Shown: piece by piece, positions 1 through 10,524 of the stretch
How positions within the stretch are numbered: position 1 is the stretch's first letter
Layout of the letters: every line of letters starts with the position of its first letter
Assembly (NCBI GenBank): GCA_949948785.1
Contig: CATLGX010000006.1
Coordinates: 1-53,371, forward strand
Length of the DNA stretch: 53,371 nt
Origin: an uncultured Christensenella sp.
Lineage (GTDB): Bacteria > Bacillota > Clostridia > Christensenellales > Pumilibacteraceae
Direction of reading: 5' to 3'
Notes under the pieces: generated by a model
Told to the model about the DNA's origin: nothing
Database searches by the model: none
Seen by the model: the letters and a program-made list of their open reading frames with translations, nothing else
Position numbers and translations under genes: made by a program

Positions 1-2
1 AC

Positions 3-3000
3 CAGAATGAGCCAATCGTAACTTTAAAAACGGGCGGCGCTTCGGTCGACCTCGATATAAGCAAATTTATATACGACCCCGACGGTACGACCCCGACGTT
101 CGACACTCGTGCCGACTCGCTTAAAGCTCCGACTAACGAGTATGTTGCGGTTACGCGCGAGAACACGAGAATAAGTCTCAGAGCGGGAGTCTCGCATACC
201 AACTATACCGACGGCAGCGGCTATCTCGGCAAGACGAACGGCAATTACGCAGATGCCTACGACACGGGCGAGGGCGACGTTCCCGTTTGGCGCAGTGACC
301 TTACCGACGAGAAGATAACCCGCGTAATCGCCCAAGCCGGCAGCGGCGGCGCGGCGTCGGCGTGGGTTACATACAGTTATGTCGGAAGTTCCGTAATAAG
401 ATTTACTCCGCGCGCGGCGTCGCAGTACATGTACGCCGAAAACGGCAGAGACGGAGACTTTTACGTGCTCGTGCGCATTGTCGACCCGGGCGACACGACG
501 GACGACGGAATATGGTATCCCATCGCCATAAAGGTGGAATCCGCCGCGCCCCGCGAGCCGTCTACAACCGCGAATTTGACGCTCGATTTCGACGGGTTTA
601 TGCCCGGCACGGCGGATATGGACGGAAAACCCGGTACGGCGCAAAGCGCGTATCTTACGCCCGTCGGCTACACCGACGCTAACGGCACGCTGCACGGTAT
701 AGGTGTAACCGACGTAAGAACCGTTTTTGCCAACGATGCCGACCATGCGCTTCCGTTTGTAACGGACAATGATAACTTTGCCATAGGCTCTTCGGCATCG
801 CGTTCGAGCGAGTACAACGAAATAGTCGTTTTGGGCGGCTCGACACTCGAAGACGTAATCGCGACTTGCGGAACGAACGAATTTTTCGAAGTTTCGCTTA
901 TAAAGCTGTTTGCGTCGAGCACGGTATTCTCCAATCTGTCGCCCGCCGTTCAGGCGAAAATGGGCATAATGGCTCTTACCGACGAAGAGGCGGCGCAAAC
1001 GAACCAAAACCGCAATTCCATTAAGAGTTTTTGGGGTTTGAAGGTTACCGCAAAGCGCGCGACAAATAATAATTATTACGAATTCGACGTAAAGGTCAAA
1101 GACTCGCACGATACCTTGCCGGAAGCTATTGACGGCGTAACGGCGGGTTCCGTTCGCGTTTACGTAAAAGTCAATAACCGCGCGCCTAATTTGCGCCGCG
1201 ACGTCGATGACGACGTTTCGCACGCTTCGCGTACGGCGTACCCGTTCAATACCACAGAGTACGGTACGTACACGCCGAAAGCCGGCGCGCGCGTCGCATC
1301 CGTAAATTATAAAATCACCGCGGGACAGGAAATCATAATAACTCCGTACGATTTAGCTTACGATTTCGATTCCGCATCCGGATTGAACGTCAAAACGGAA
1401 AAAGGTTACGACTACAATACAAACCCGCTCGACGGAGGCTTTGACGCGGCGGCGACCCGAATACTCGCAAAATACAGCGTAAGGAGCACGACTGTTCCGA
1501 GCGCTGCGGCAAAACCGGAGACGGTCGGTCTCGGCGCGCTGTCTTTCGCCAATAAAGACAGATTCGCTTCGGCGGCCGCGGAGTACCGTAATTATTTGAC
1601 GGCGTCGATAGAGGATAATTTCTATATTGGCGATAAACTTTATACGATGTCGTGTATAAAACTCGTCGCAAACTCGCGTACCACGGCAAACAACCCGCTT
1701 TTGACGGTTACAATCAGCGACGGCGTATCTACAATAGATTTTGCAATATCTGTTACAGTAGAGAATGCCGCGCCATATCTCAAAGACCCCGACACGCACA
1801 TAACGCTCACGTCGGGTAAGAGCAATAAACTCGAAAATTCGATACAGCTTATAGCCTGGCAGCCCGACGAGACCGTTAAAGACGGACTTGCGCTCGATGT
1901 CGATAACGATACCGTTTTCTTCGACAATATTCCGGTAAGAATAGTAGCGTATAATTCCGTCGATAAAAGATATTACGATAAATTAAAGGCTAACAATGAC
2001 GGCACGTATACGCCGTCGGACAGCGGCGATATCGTTTTGTCAGATTACGTAGGCGCGGCTATAACGAGCGGCACAAAAGAATATATCGGTCAGCAGGTAT
2101 TGCTTGTGCAAGCCAAATCGTCCACACAGCTTTTCGACGTTCCTATTTACGTCGAGTTCGGCGTGGTCGACAGTTGGAAAGCCCAGCCGGGGTATGCTAC
2201 GCTTCGCATCGGCGTGGAAGTTATTAACAGCAATCCCACGTACGAAAACAGCGCGCTTACAAAAGGCGAGAACGACGATGCCGGCAAAGATTTCTGGTAT
2301 ATGCCGTACGAAACGCTGTCGCAAAAGGCCGCGGAGCGTTATATTGTCAACAACAGAGACCTTTACAATTCGTCCGCCATTCCCGCTTCTGCGTCCAATA
2401 AAGTTTTACTGTTCGACGATGCAGACACGGCACAGACCGTATTGCTCGATACCGGACTTAACGATAATGTAATAACAAATTCGCTCGTAACAAAGGTAAG
2501 CAGCGCCGACCCTTCGAATCCGGACGCCGAAACCGTAATAAACGCGGGCACTTTTGCCGCCGGCACAGCGGTTCTTTACAACCGTACGTATCCGACGACG
2601 GCAGGAATTAATCCTCCCGAAAACGCGTATCTCGAAGTAAGCGTAGTGTTCTATACGAGAACGGGTTCTGCCGAGGAAGGTTATACTTTCACCGAAATTA
2701 CGGATACAACTACCTACAATAACCTCGACGCAAACAAGTACTGGGCTATCCGCATAAAGGATAACGCCGGCACGACCTCAACCGCCAATAACACGCAGAT
2801 TGCTATCCGTGTCAAGGACAATCATTACGGAAAGACTGTCTATACGTATGATAAGGAAAGCAAACAGCTCCAAGCCGACGTCAATACTACGTCGGGTTTG
2901 ACGGTATGCAATTTCTATTATCAATATCAAGAACCCGGCATACGTCCTATGCACGAGTATTACCGTACCGACGGGCAGGCGGAGTCGATAGTTCTTGCCG

Positions 3001-6000
3001 ACGCCACTAAGCCGTCCGGCGATAAGAAGGTCGACCTCAGATATTTAAGCGCCGACATGTTCGAGAGCAAGTCCTTGCCTTCTTCGCAAGCCGACCTTAA
3101 AGACGCGATATTCACATCCGAATTCAGATACCGTTATTTCGTCAATATCGTAACGGGCGAGGGTACGGACAGTGCCGAAGTCGGCAAACGTTACGACGGC
3201 GGCGCGGCTAAGGACGCGTTCTATTTCAAACCTGTCGAGCTTACGGCGGACGCGGCTGTGTCCGTTCCGATGAGTTATTTGGCAATGCCCAAGTCGTTCG
3301 ATATCAATAAGGGTACGGCGGCAACGGGCGAAACTCACGTAATTCCCGCGAACGTGGGAACGGTCGGCGATGCCGCGTATACCGACGGTGCATTCACGTC
3401 CACGGACGCAACGCCGACATACGTGCGTTGGGTGAACGACGCCAAATATCAAAAGCTGATATTGGACAATCTCACGCTTACCGACAGCGACGGCAATACC
3501 TGGAAAAACGGTACTTCCAATGCGCTCGACTCGAATCCGTATATAACGATTGAGTATACGGCGAATCAAAACAAACTCGCTTCGGACTATATCAATTATA
3601 AGCGCGGCGAGCTTACATATTCCGACGGTACGAACGTAAATAAGACGTTCACTACGAACATCAACTTCAGCCAGAGTTCTCCGTCCAGTCCCTATTTGGA
3701 GGACAGATACGGCTTTAAGATTTCGCGTAAAGACGACAGCGCGCGCTATACCGGTTTGCTTCGTCTCACTGCGGAAGTTAAGACAAGCAGTTCCACAGCA
3801 AAAGTCGAAACGGCTTTTGTAGACATAGAACTCGGCAATTCCGCCCCCGGTTTCACGTATTCGGCTTCCAAACAGATTGTCGAAGTCGATACGGGCAGAA
3901 GCGCCGACGGTCGCGATATAGGATTGACGATGGCGAACGCCGACGGCGGCGCTCCCGGCGCTTATGTTGCGTTCTCGCGTGCTGGCGCCGCGACGTTCCC
4001 GCAAGGCGCTGCTTATACTTATTCGTTGCCGTTCACCGATAAAGACAGCACTGACGTCATGATGTTCTATATGCCTACGGCGACTAACGGAGTTATAGGC
4101 GGCGACGCAGGCTCTCTCACCCAAGCGGAGCGCGAATATCTCGTTGCCAATTCCGTATCGAGCGACAGCTTAACGAGTTATTTGCGCATAGTTACCGATT
4201 TGCAGGCAACCGAAGAATATATGCGCACTTATACTCCTAACCCCGGTTACGAAAACTTCTTCTCCGTGTCAAATACAAAAGGCTCGACGCGGACACTGCA
4301 AATAATACCCAAAGCCAAGACGTCGCTAAATATTCCGGTAAAGCAAAACGGAGAAAGCGATACCGATTACAACGCGAGGTACAATACTTATCTTACGTCA
4401 AACAATCTCGAAGAGGACTCTCACGGTATTTATTATCCGTTCAGAGTGCTTGCTTACGACAGTTGCAACGGTTCGGGCTTTACAGAGGGCAAATGGGTAC
4501 TTGTCTTAATTAAGGTTCACATTTCCAACAGCCCGATAACTTCCAATTCCGTGAGCGAAACAAAACTCACAAAGGGCGTTGCGTCCACGCTTGACGTTTC
4601 CACGCTCATAAACGACAACGACATTCCTCTTATCGGAGGAAAATACACTACTGAAGTCGACCAGTGGACCGATTTACCGCACGACGAAAACAGCAACAAA
4701 GTATCCGAAAACGCCGTGCTCGCAAGGGATATCTTGGTAATGCCGCTCGATGCCGACGGCAACGTCGTGTTTACGGCGACTGACGCCAACGGAAGAACGG
4801 TTGAAAAGGATGCGTTGCCGATAACCGTTACGGTCGATTCCGTTTCTCCCACGACGCTTGTATTTAACGCTACGAGCGCGTTCAAGACCAAGTATAACCT
4901 GACTTTCACGTTCAAGGATTCGGCTCTTCCCGAACCTTCGCAAACGACGGTAACCGTTCCGTTTGCTTATTCCAACGAAGCGCCGACCGAGCATGTCGAT
5001 ACTTACGGCGGCTCCACTCTCAATATTACGATGAGAACGGGCGACAGCTTTACCGTCAATGCCGCGGACGTAAACGGTTTTGCCGCGGATAGAAAAGGAC
5101 AGTTCGTTTCGCCTACGTATTTTGACGCGATAAGCGGAAGTTACACGCAAGAAACGGCGAGTGATTTGAGAGATAAGTTCGCTCCGTTTATCGGCGGGTA
5201 CGACGAAGACGAGGCGGCGGCGCGCGACCATATGCTCGGCGACCTCATTATTGCAAACGACGACGCGCCCAGCACCGTCAGGTTCTTGGAAAACGGCACG
5301 GGCATGACGGACGAAAATCTCCGCAATTTGATATTCGTTGATTTCTCCAATAAAATACGCAACGAGAATGACAGTTCGATGAATCCCGTAACGGTAACCG
5401 TAACGGCGAACGGAGTCGTTACCAACGCGCCGCTTCGAATTTCGATGATTGACAGCGAGGGACAGAACCACCTTACCGAACTGATAATCTACATTACCGT
5501 ACAGTCCACCGCGCCCGTAGTAAAAGACGAACTTCCGGATAACATGACAAAGCGCGTTGTTTCCGAGGGCGGCGAACAAAAGACCGTTTACGACGTCAGT
5601 CTCAAATACGGCGGCGCGCCGTTCGAGTATGAGTTCGAGCAATTCATGCACGACGCGGATTACGGCGACAGCGACGGTTTTGTCGCGCCGGCTATTTACG
5701 ACGGGTTACAGTACAAGATAACCAATTCCGCCGGTCTTGCCGATATGGTTATTTCCCCGGTGAGCGTTTCGACAACGAGCGGGCTTGACCGAGGCAACAG
5801 CATACGTATCGAGGCTACGGACTATATACCCGTGAAAGGCGAATATACAGATGTAACGTTCCGCGTAACCGACGAGCACGGCATGCAGTCCGAAGAGGTA
5901 ATACTCAGAATTTCGATTGAACCTGAAGAAATGCGTACCGTGTCTACGCCGGCGGCTCCCGCCGATATTACGGTGCAGAGCTACTTGCAGTATGCGAATA

Positions 6001-9000
6001 ATCCGGTAAAGCAAGTGTTTAATCTTGTTTCGGACGGCAGAGACGCGCAGTTCATATCGGATAGCGACGCGAGCGCGCCGTCGGCAAGCTACGACGTATC
6101 AATTTACGCGATGCTTCAAAAGAAAGACGACGGTTCTATCGGCGTAATTCGCAGACTTACGGAACTCACCGGAGAGGTTAAAGACAACGCGCTGCTTGTC
6201 AACGTAAGGGCTGGCGTAGGCGAATCCAATCTCGAAAGCGACATTTATAAATACGTCAAAAAATTCTTCGAGCTTACTTTGTCGACCGACGGCAAGACGC
6301 TTACGCTTGTTCCCAACGCCGCAAATATCAATACGAACGGCGCGCTCAACAGCATTGCGTTGTATATCGAGGTCGGCAAGCGTTACAAGTCCGATGCCGC
6401 AACTGTTATGGATACTGTCGGCGAGGTGCTGACAAACGTTACGGTAGCCAATTCCAAGCCCGAGGCTACGAAGAGCGACGGACTCAATTACGGTTATCCG
6501 CTTAAAGACGGCTCGGAAGAATTGCGTAACGAGAACTTCTTGGAGTTCAGCGGCTATGCCGGCGATTCGCTTACCTGGGACCTTTGCAATCCCGACGACG
6601 AAACAATAGGCTTGTTCCGCGATTACGATATGACGCGCAATAAGAGCGGCAACGAAAAACTCGTGTTCGTCGCGGCTCGGCTCGGCAGCGGTGCGGCGGT
6701 ACCTAATAATGAGAACATATTCGAGGATAACACCAAGCCCAACGACCCCGTTTTGTCGGTAACGAGCAGTGAAGAAAAGGGCACGCTCACTATCAAGATT
6801 AACCGTAAAGTGAAAGACGGTACGAATCCTAAGACAGTCATTCCCGTAGATATTTACGTTGCGGACAGATACACCAAAAAGAACTATGACGACAAAAACG
6901 CCACTCTTGCCGACTGCGCAAAAACGACGATAATGGTAACCGTCATGAACAGTGCGCCTCAGTTCAAAGAGGTGGACGACATTGCGGTAAACCGTTATAC
7001 GCTTTCTTACGACGCGCAGAACGGATACGAGATGTTCTTGACTCTTTCAAAAGATAAGTCTTTGACAGTCAACGTAAAAGACATAATTTCCGATACGGAT
7101 ATAGATTTCGATAAGTACACGCTTGTCAATACCGATATGCCGTGCATCATGGAAAAATCTTCGGACGAACCCGGCTCAATTAACGATGCCAACAATGCCG
7201 AGCTGTTCAAATACTTTACCGTAAGCGGCAATAACGATTACGGTTACAGAACGGTCAAAAGCATCACGTTCAAGGGTGTATCGACAGACCGCGGCGCGAC
7301 CACGACGTGTTACATGATGCTTGCGGACAGTTCGTCTGTAAGGACGAGTAAGCTTACAATACACCTTACCGTGGGCAACATCGCGCCTAAGCAAAAGGCC
7401 GAAGAAGTTCGCGCCATTACGGTTATGGGTATTCCTCTCGGCTCCGAAAACTTGAATGCGAGCATCCAATCGGGTAAGAACAACGTCGTATATTATGTAA
7501 CCGACGAAAATCCCAAAGATGCCATTGACGTGGCTACGGGATACGACCCCGATGCGACGGAGAAAAAGTCTTATTCCTACGTATATATCGACAGTTTTAA
7601 CGTTTATTCTACCGAAACGGCGGATTCTTCCAATATGCCCGTTATATACGGTCCCGGCAAGACGACTACCGAAGAGGATAAGATAACAGGTGAGACGACT
7701 ACGATTGAAGCCACTACGGTTTGCGATATCACCTGGGCTGACGAGTACACGCACCAGACGTTTGCCATAACGCTTAAACCGGGAGTATACGGCACGCAGC
7801 GCATAGACCTTCGTTGCTACGACGGCGGCTTTATGGACGGCGAAGCGGCGAGAATAAGCGACGCCGAGTCGGTGCTCGTCGAGCTTGTAATCACGGTTGC
7901 CTGCCCCGTGGAGGACTCCGATTTGGAGGTTGTTGAAATAGCCGAAAGCGTTTCGCGCAAGATAACGCCCGAAATGTTGCTCAATACCGACGACGAGCCG
8001 CGCCGTGCGGAAGGCTATAAGATTACGGGAATTACTGCGGAAGGCAATCTGCGTGTTTTAGAGCCTGCGGCAACGCAGTCGTCTGCGACAGTATCCGCAG
8101 CCGCAGAAGGCGAGTTATGGCGCGTACAGGCTTTGCGTCGTGGCGGCGCTTCCGACAAGATTACGGTAACGTTCGACGTCGGCGGAATAACCCGTACCAA
8201 TATCTTCAACGTCTTCGTAACGGAAAACAACGCGCCCGAGCCTATAATCAAGGCTATCAAGTTTACCAAGAGCGAGTTGCGTGACGGCAATATAGTAACT
8301 ATTTCTCCCGAAAAATGGTTCGTCGACGAGGACGAGGACGACGTAGTGCGGTTTGTCTCGCCTGTCAAGGTATCGTCGTCTCAGTACGCCGATGCGTTCC
8401 TGCACGAAAATACCAACACGATAGACCTCAAATTCAAATACAGAGGCGTTACCAAAATAACCGTTACGGTATCCGACGCCACAAATAAACTTTACACCTA
8501 TGACCTTACCGTCGAATGTACGGATATGCCGGAACCCGGTTGGTTTACTACGTTTATCAGCGATATCGAAGCGCACCCTGTGCGTTGGGGACTTATCTTC
8601 GGCGGAATACTGCTGTTCATTATCTTCCTCATCATACTCATCGTGATTCTTCACAAGCGCAGAAAAATGCGCCGCGAGATTGAGGCACTCCTTAATTCCG
8701 AAGCGGAGCTGAACGAGGAAATGATGCGCCTTTCGGGCGGAGCGGGAGCTACAATGTACCAGTCGTACGGCTATCTACCTCCGACGTCTCAAACGTTTAA
8801 CGACCCGGGGCTTATGCTCGGAAGTTCCTCTAATAATCCTACTCCCAACAGCTTGCAATTGGGAATGGGTACCGGTCAGAGTACGGGAGTGCAACCCAAC
8901 AACGGCTATCCGCAGAGCAATCCGCGGTATAACAATATCCCCGTCGACAGCATGCCCGGCTCGGCTCGTTCGGGAATGCCGCCTGTTAACAGCGTGCCCG

Positions 9001-9110
9001 GCAATATGCCTCCGATAAACAGCGTACCCGGAAGTATGCCGCCGATAAACAGCGTGCCCGGCACGACCATGCCGAATACTGACGACGGGTTCGACCCCGA
9101 CAGCTTCTAA
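3..9110 (+). CDS. Giant surface protein with repeated Ig/cadherin-like segments, C-terminal TM helix and Pro/Gly-rich cytoplasmic tail (5' truncated; open from base 3, so the listed ATG at 429 is not the real start)
   Basis: Frame 3 is open from base 3 to the TAA at 9110 (reads QNEPIVTLKTGGASVDLDISKF... before the listed ORF start). Recurrent segment boundaries such as VNNRAPNL, VENAAPYL, VINSNPTY, LGNSAPGF, YSNEAPTE, VQSTAPVV, VANSKPEA, VMNSAPQF, VGNIAPKQ, VTENNAPEP. TM segment WGLIFGGILLFIIFLIILIVIL followed by KRRKMRR near the C-terminus. Confidence 0.85.
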   Translation, partial: QNEPIVTLKTGGASVDLDISKFIYDPDGTTPTFDTRADSLKAPTNEYVAVTRENTRISLRAGVSHTNYTDGSGYLGKTNGNYADAYDTGEGDVPVWRSDLTDEKITRVIAQAGSGGAASAWVTYSYVGSSVIRFTPRAASQYMYAENGRDGDFYVLVRIVDPGDTTDDGIWYPIAIKVESAAPREPSTTANLTLDFDGFMPGTADMDGKPGTAQSAYLTPVGYTDANGTLHGIGVTDVRTVFANDADHALPFVTDNDNFAIGSSASRSSEYNEIVVLGGSTLEDVIATCGTNEFFEVSLIKLFASSTVFSNLSPAVQAKMGIMALTDEEAAQTNQNRNSIKSFWGLKVTAKRATNNNYYEFDVKVKDSHDTLPEAIDGVTAGSVRVYVKVNNRAPNLRRDVDDDVSHASRTAYPFNTTEYGTYTPKAGARVASVNYKITAGQEIIITPYDLAYDFDSASGLNVKTEKGYDYNTNPLDGGFDAAATRILAKYSVRSTTVPSAAAKPETVGLGALSFANKDRFASAAAEYRNYLTASIEDNFYIGDKLYTMSCIKLVANSRTTANNPLLTVTISDGVSTIDFAISVTVENAAPYLKDPDTHITLTSGKSNKLENSIQLIAWQPDETVKDGLALDVDNDTVFFDNIPVRIVAYNSVDKRYYDKLKANNDGTYTPSDSGDIVLSDYVGAAITSGTKEYIGQQVLLVQAKSSTQLFDVPIYVEFGVVDSWKAQPGYATLRIGVEVINSNPTYENSALTKGENDDAGKDFWYMPYETLSQKAAERYIVNNRDLYNSSAIPASASNKVLLFDDADTAQTVLLDTGLNDNVITNSLVTKVSSADPSNPDAETVINAGTFAAGTAVLYNRTYPTTAGINPPENAYLEVSVVFYTRTGSAEEGYTFTEITDTTTYNNLDANKYWAIRIKDNAGTTSTANNTQIAIRVKDNHYGKTVYTYDKESKQLQADVNTTSGLTVCNFYYQYQEPGIRPMHEYYRTDGQAESIVLADATKPSGDKKVDLRYLSADMFESKSLPSSQADLKDAIFTSEFRYRYFVNIVTGEGTDSAEVGKRYDGGAAKDAFYFKPVELTADAAVSVPMSYLAMPKSFDINKGTAATGETHVIPANVGTVGDAAYTDGAFTSTDATPTYVRWVNDAKYQKLILDNLTLTDSDGNTWKNGTSNALDSNPYITIEYTANQNKLASDYINYKRGELTYSDGTNVNKTFTTNINFSQSSPSSPYLEDRYGFKISRKDDSARYTGLLRLTAEVKTSSSTAKVETAFVDIELGNSAPGFTYSASKQIVEVDTGRSADGRDIGLTMANADGGAPGAYVAFSRAGAATFPQGAAYTYSLPFTDKDSTDVMMFYMPTATNGVIGGDAGSLTQAEREYLVANSVSSDSLTSYLRIVTDLQATEEYMRTYTPNPGYENFFSVSNTKGSTRTLQIIPKAKTSLNIPVKQNGESDTDYNARYNTYLTSNNLEEDSHGIYYPFRVLAYDSCNGSGFTEGKWVLVLIKVHISNSPITSNSVSETKLTKGVASTLDVSTLINDNDIPLIGGKYTTEVDQWTDLPHDENSNKVSENAVLARDILVMPLDADGNVVFTATDANGRTVEKDALPITVTVDSVSPTTLVFNATSAFKTKYNLTFTFKDSALPEPSQTTVTVPFAYSNEAPTEHVDTYGGSTLNITMRTGDSFTVNAADVNGFAADRKGQFVSPTYFDAISGSYTQETASDLRDKFAPFIGGYDEDEAAARDHMLGDLIIANDDAPSTVRFLENGTGMTDENLRNLIFVDFSNKIRNENDSSMNPVTVTVTANGVVTNAPLRISMIDSEGQNHLTELIIYITVQSTAPVVKDELPDNMTKRVVSEGGEQKTVYDVSLKYGGAPFEYEFEQFMHDADYGDSDGFVAPAIYDGLQYKITNSAGLADMVISPVSVSTTSGLDRGNSIRIEATDYIPVKGEYTDVTFRVTDEHGMQSEEVILRISIEPEEMRTVSTPAAPADITVQSYLQYANNPVKQVFNLVSDGRDAQFISDSDASAPSASYDVSIYAMLQKKDDGSIGVIRRLTELTGEVKDNALLVNVRAGVGESNLESDIYKYVKKFFELTLSTDGKTLTLVPNAANINTNGALNSIALYIEVGKRYKSDAATVMDTVGEVLTNVTVANSKPEATKSDGLNYGYPLKDGSEELRNENFLEFSGYAGDSLTWDLCNPDDETIGLFRDYDMTRNKSGNEKLVFVAARLGSGAAVPNNENIFEDNTKPNDPVLSVTSSEEKGTLTIKINRKVKDGTNPKTVIPVDIYVADRYTKKNYDDKNATLADCAKTTIMVTVMNSAPQFKEVDDIAVNRYTLSYDAQNGYEMFLTLSKDKSLTVNVKDIISDTDIDFDKYTLVNTDMPCIMEKSSDEPGSINDANNAELFKYFTVSGNNDYGYRTVKSITFKGVSTDRGATTTCYMMLADSSSVRTSKLTIHLTVGNIAPKQKAEEVRAITVMGIPLGSENLNASIQSGKNNVVYYVTDENPKDAIDVATGYDPDATEKKSYSYVYIDSFNVYSTETADSSNMPVIYGPGKTTTEEDKITGETTTIEATTVCDITWADEYTHQTFAITLKPGVYGTQRIDLRCYDGGFMDGEAARISDAESVLVELVITVACPVEDSDLEVVEIAESVSRKITPEMLLNTDDEPRRAEGYKITGITAEGNLRVLEPAATQSSATVSAAAEGELWRVQALRRGGASDKITVTFDVGGITRTNIFNVFVTENNAPEPIIKAIKFTKSELRDGNIVTISPEKWFVDEDEDDVVRFVSPVKVSSSQYADAFLHENTNTIDLKFKYRGVTKITVTVSDATNKLYTYDLTVECTDMPEPGWFTTFISDIEAHPVRWGLIFGGILLFIIFLIILIVILHKRRKMRREIEALLNSEAELNEEMMRLSGGAGATMYQSYGYLPPTSQTFNDPGLMLGSSSNNPTPNSLQLGMGTGQSTGVQPNNGYPQSNPRYNNIPVDSMPGSARSGMPPVNSVPGNMPPINSVPGSMPPINSVPGTTMPNTDDGFDPDSF
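8976..9065 (+). repeat. Three tandem 30-nt coding repeats (MPPVNSVPGN/MPPINSVPGS/MPPINSVPGT)
   Basis: Three consecutive 30-nt units each starting atgcc, read directly from the sequence. Confidence 0.9.
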
Positions 9111-9122
9111 TACTCCAACTTG

Positions 9123-9150
9123 AAAACGGAGAGCTTTGCTCTCCGTTTTT
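9123..9150 (+). terminator. Intrinsic terminator after the giant surface protein gene
   Basis: aaaacggagag-cttt/g-ctctccgttttt hairpin followed by T-rich tract. Confidence 0.85.
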
Positions 9151-9320
9151 CTTTTCGTAATTATCACGCATCTTGTCATTTATCTGTGTTTGCCGCATCA
9201 TGCAAACACGAATTGTTATGCCGCACAATTTATGCGAGAGTGCTAATACTTCCGTTGTAATTAAAATGTACGGCTCATACGCAACGCTTACATGCGCGTA
9301 TCTCGCACTCGGTAAATAAT

Positions 9321-9845
9321 TCAATCAAAAAATCCGTAAAATTTGCGCGCCGTCGATATATCGTCGAGATATTTAATAGTTTCGGGGAATACGGGTTCTC
9401 CGTTTAAAAACTTGCGTGCGTTTACTTCGCCTGCATTGTACGCCATTAGCGCCGCTTTCGTGTCGCCGTTGAAATTATCAATCAGCCGAGATAAGTAGTA
9501 ACAGCCGCAACGCAGATTGTCGCGTGCGGAATACGGATTTGCGTTTCGAATATAAAGCTCGGTTGCGCATTCCGCAAAAGTGTTTGGCATCAACTGCATT
9601 AAACCTTTCGCGCCTTTGTTTGATTTTGCGTTTTTGTCGAATTTACTTTCCGCCCAAACTACCGAGCGTACGAGTGTGCGGTCGAGTCCGAATTCGTCCG
9701 CCGCGCCGTTTAGCTCGGTTGCGTACTTATTGGGAAACACGGCGCAAACCGCGACTGCGCCGATAATCAGCACAGCCGCTACCGCCGCCGCAATAACGAC
9801 GCTTATTTTTTTGCGCATATGTTTGCGCTCGGAATTACTCGCCAT
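9321..9845 (-). CDS. Lytic transglycosylase, SLT/Slt70-like catalytic domain, membrane anchored
   Basis: N-terminal TM; LVRSVVWAESKFDKNAKSNKGAKGLMQLMPNTFAE ... LMAYNAGE motifs. Confidence 0.85.
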   Translation of the reverse strand: MASNSERKHMRKKISVVIAAAVAAVLIIGAVAVCAVFPNKYATELNGAADEFGLDRTLVRSVVWAESKFDKNAKSNKGAKGLMQLMPNTFAECATELYIRNANPYSARDNLRCGCYYLSRLIDNFNGDTKAALMAYNAGEVNARKFLNGEPVFPETIKYLDDISTARKFYGFFD

Positions 9846-9874
9846 ACCGTAATTATATGTATAACGGTGTAAAT

Positions 9875-10513
9875 CTATCCTTTGCGCCGTTTAAACAAAG
9901 CGTCGAAAAGTTCGACGACTTCCGCTTCGAATTCGGTTTTATCGACATCAGACGGAATACAGAAATCGGATAGCGTAGCGCGAACGGCATCGGGCGTTTG
10001 CATGTTTGTCATGCGCGTAGCTTCATCTATCGACATCGCGTCGCGTTCCGCCAGCCGTCTAATGCGAAGTTGCTTGGGGCATACGACGCATACGACCGCA
10101 TCGCACAGCGATGACAGCGCAGTCTCGAACAACAGCGGCGCGGAGAGCACGACGGGTGGCGTTGTGCCAGATAGGATAGCTTTTATGCGTTCGTATATGA
10201 GCGGGTGAGTGTAGCCGTCGAGCGTTTTACGCGCGCTGTCGTCGACGCATATCAGTCGACGCAACGCTTTGCGGTCGAGTGTGCCGTCGGCGGATTTTGC
10301 GGCGGGAAAAAGTTCGATGAGGCGTTGTTCGCATGGCGTCCCGTTTGCGGTAAGCTCGCGCGAAATCTCATCGGCGTCGACAACCGTATAGCCCGCGCGA
10401 CGCAGTGCGTCGGTTGCCGCAGTCTTGCCTGATGCTATACCGCCTGTAAGTCCTATTATGCGAAAGTCGCGGTTAATCGCGGCAATTTCGCGTTGGTTGC
10501 GTGTAAATTTCAT
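9875..10513 (-). CDS. coaE: Dephospho-CoA kinase
   Basis: IIGLTGGIASGKTAATDALRRAGYTVVDADEISREL Walker A and following CoaE signature. Confidence 0.9.
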   Translation of the reverse strand: MKFTRNQREIAAINRDFRIIGLTGGIASGKTAATDALRRAGYTVVDADEISRELTANGTPCEQRLIELFPAAKSADGTLDRKALRRLICVDDSARKTLDGYTHPLIYERIKAILSGTTPPVVLSAPLLFETALSSLCDAVVCVVCPKQLRIRRLAERDAMSIDEATRMTNMQTPDAVRATLSDFCIPSDVDKTEFEAEVVELFDALFKRRKG

Positions 10514-10524
10514 AGCGCGTTATA

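Noticed and set aside
24-1223. 399-aa minus-strand ORF at the window start (and 3045-4124, 4674-5651 minus)
   Set aside because: Antisense to the continuous giant surface protein frame; Arg/Val/Tyr-rich translations without recognisable domains.
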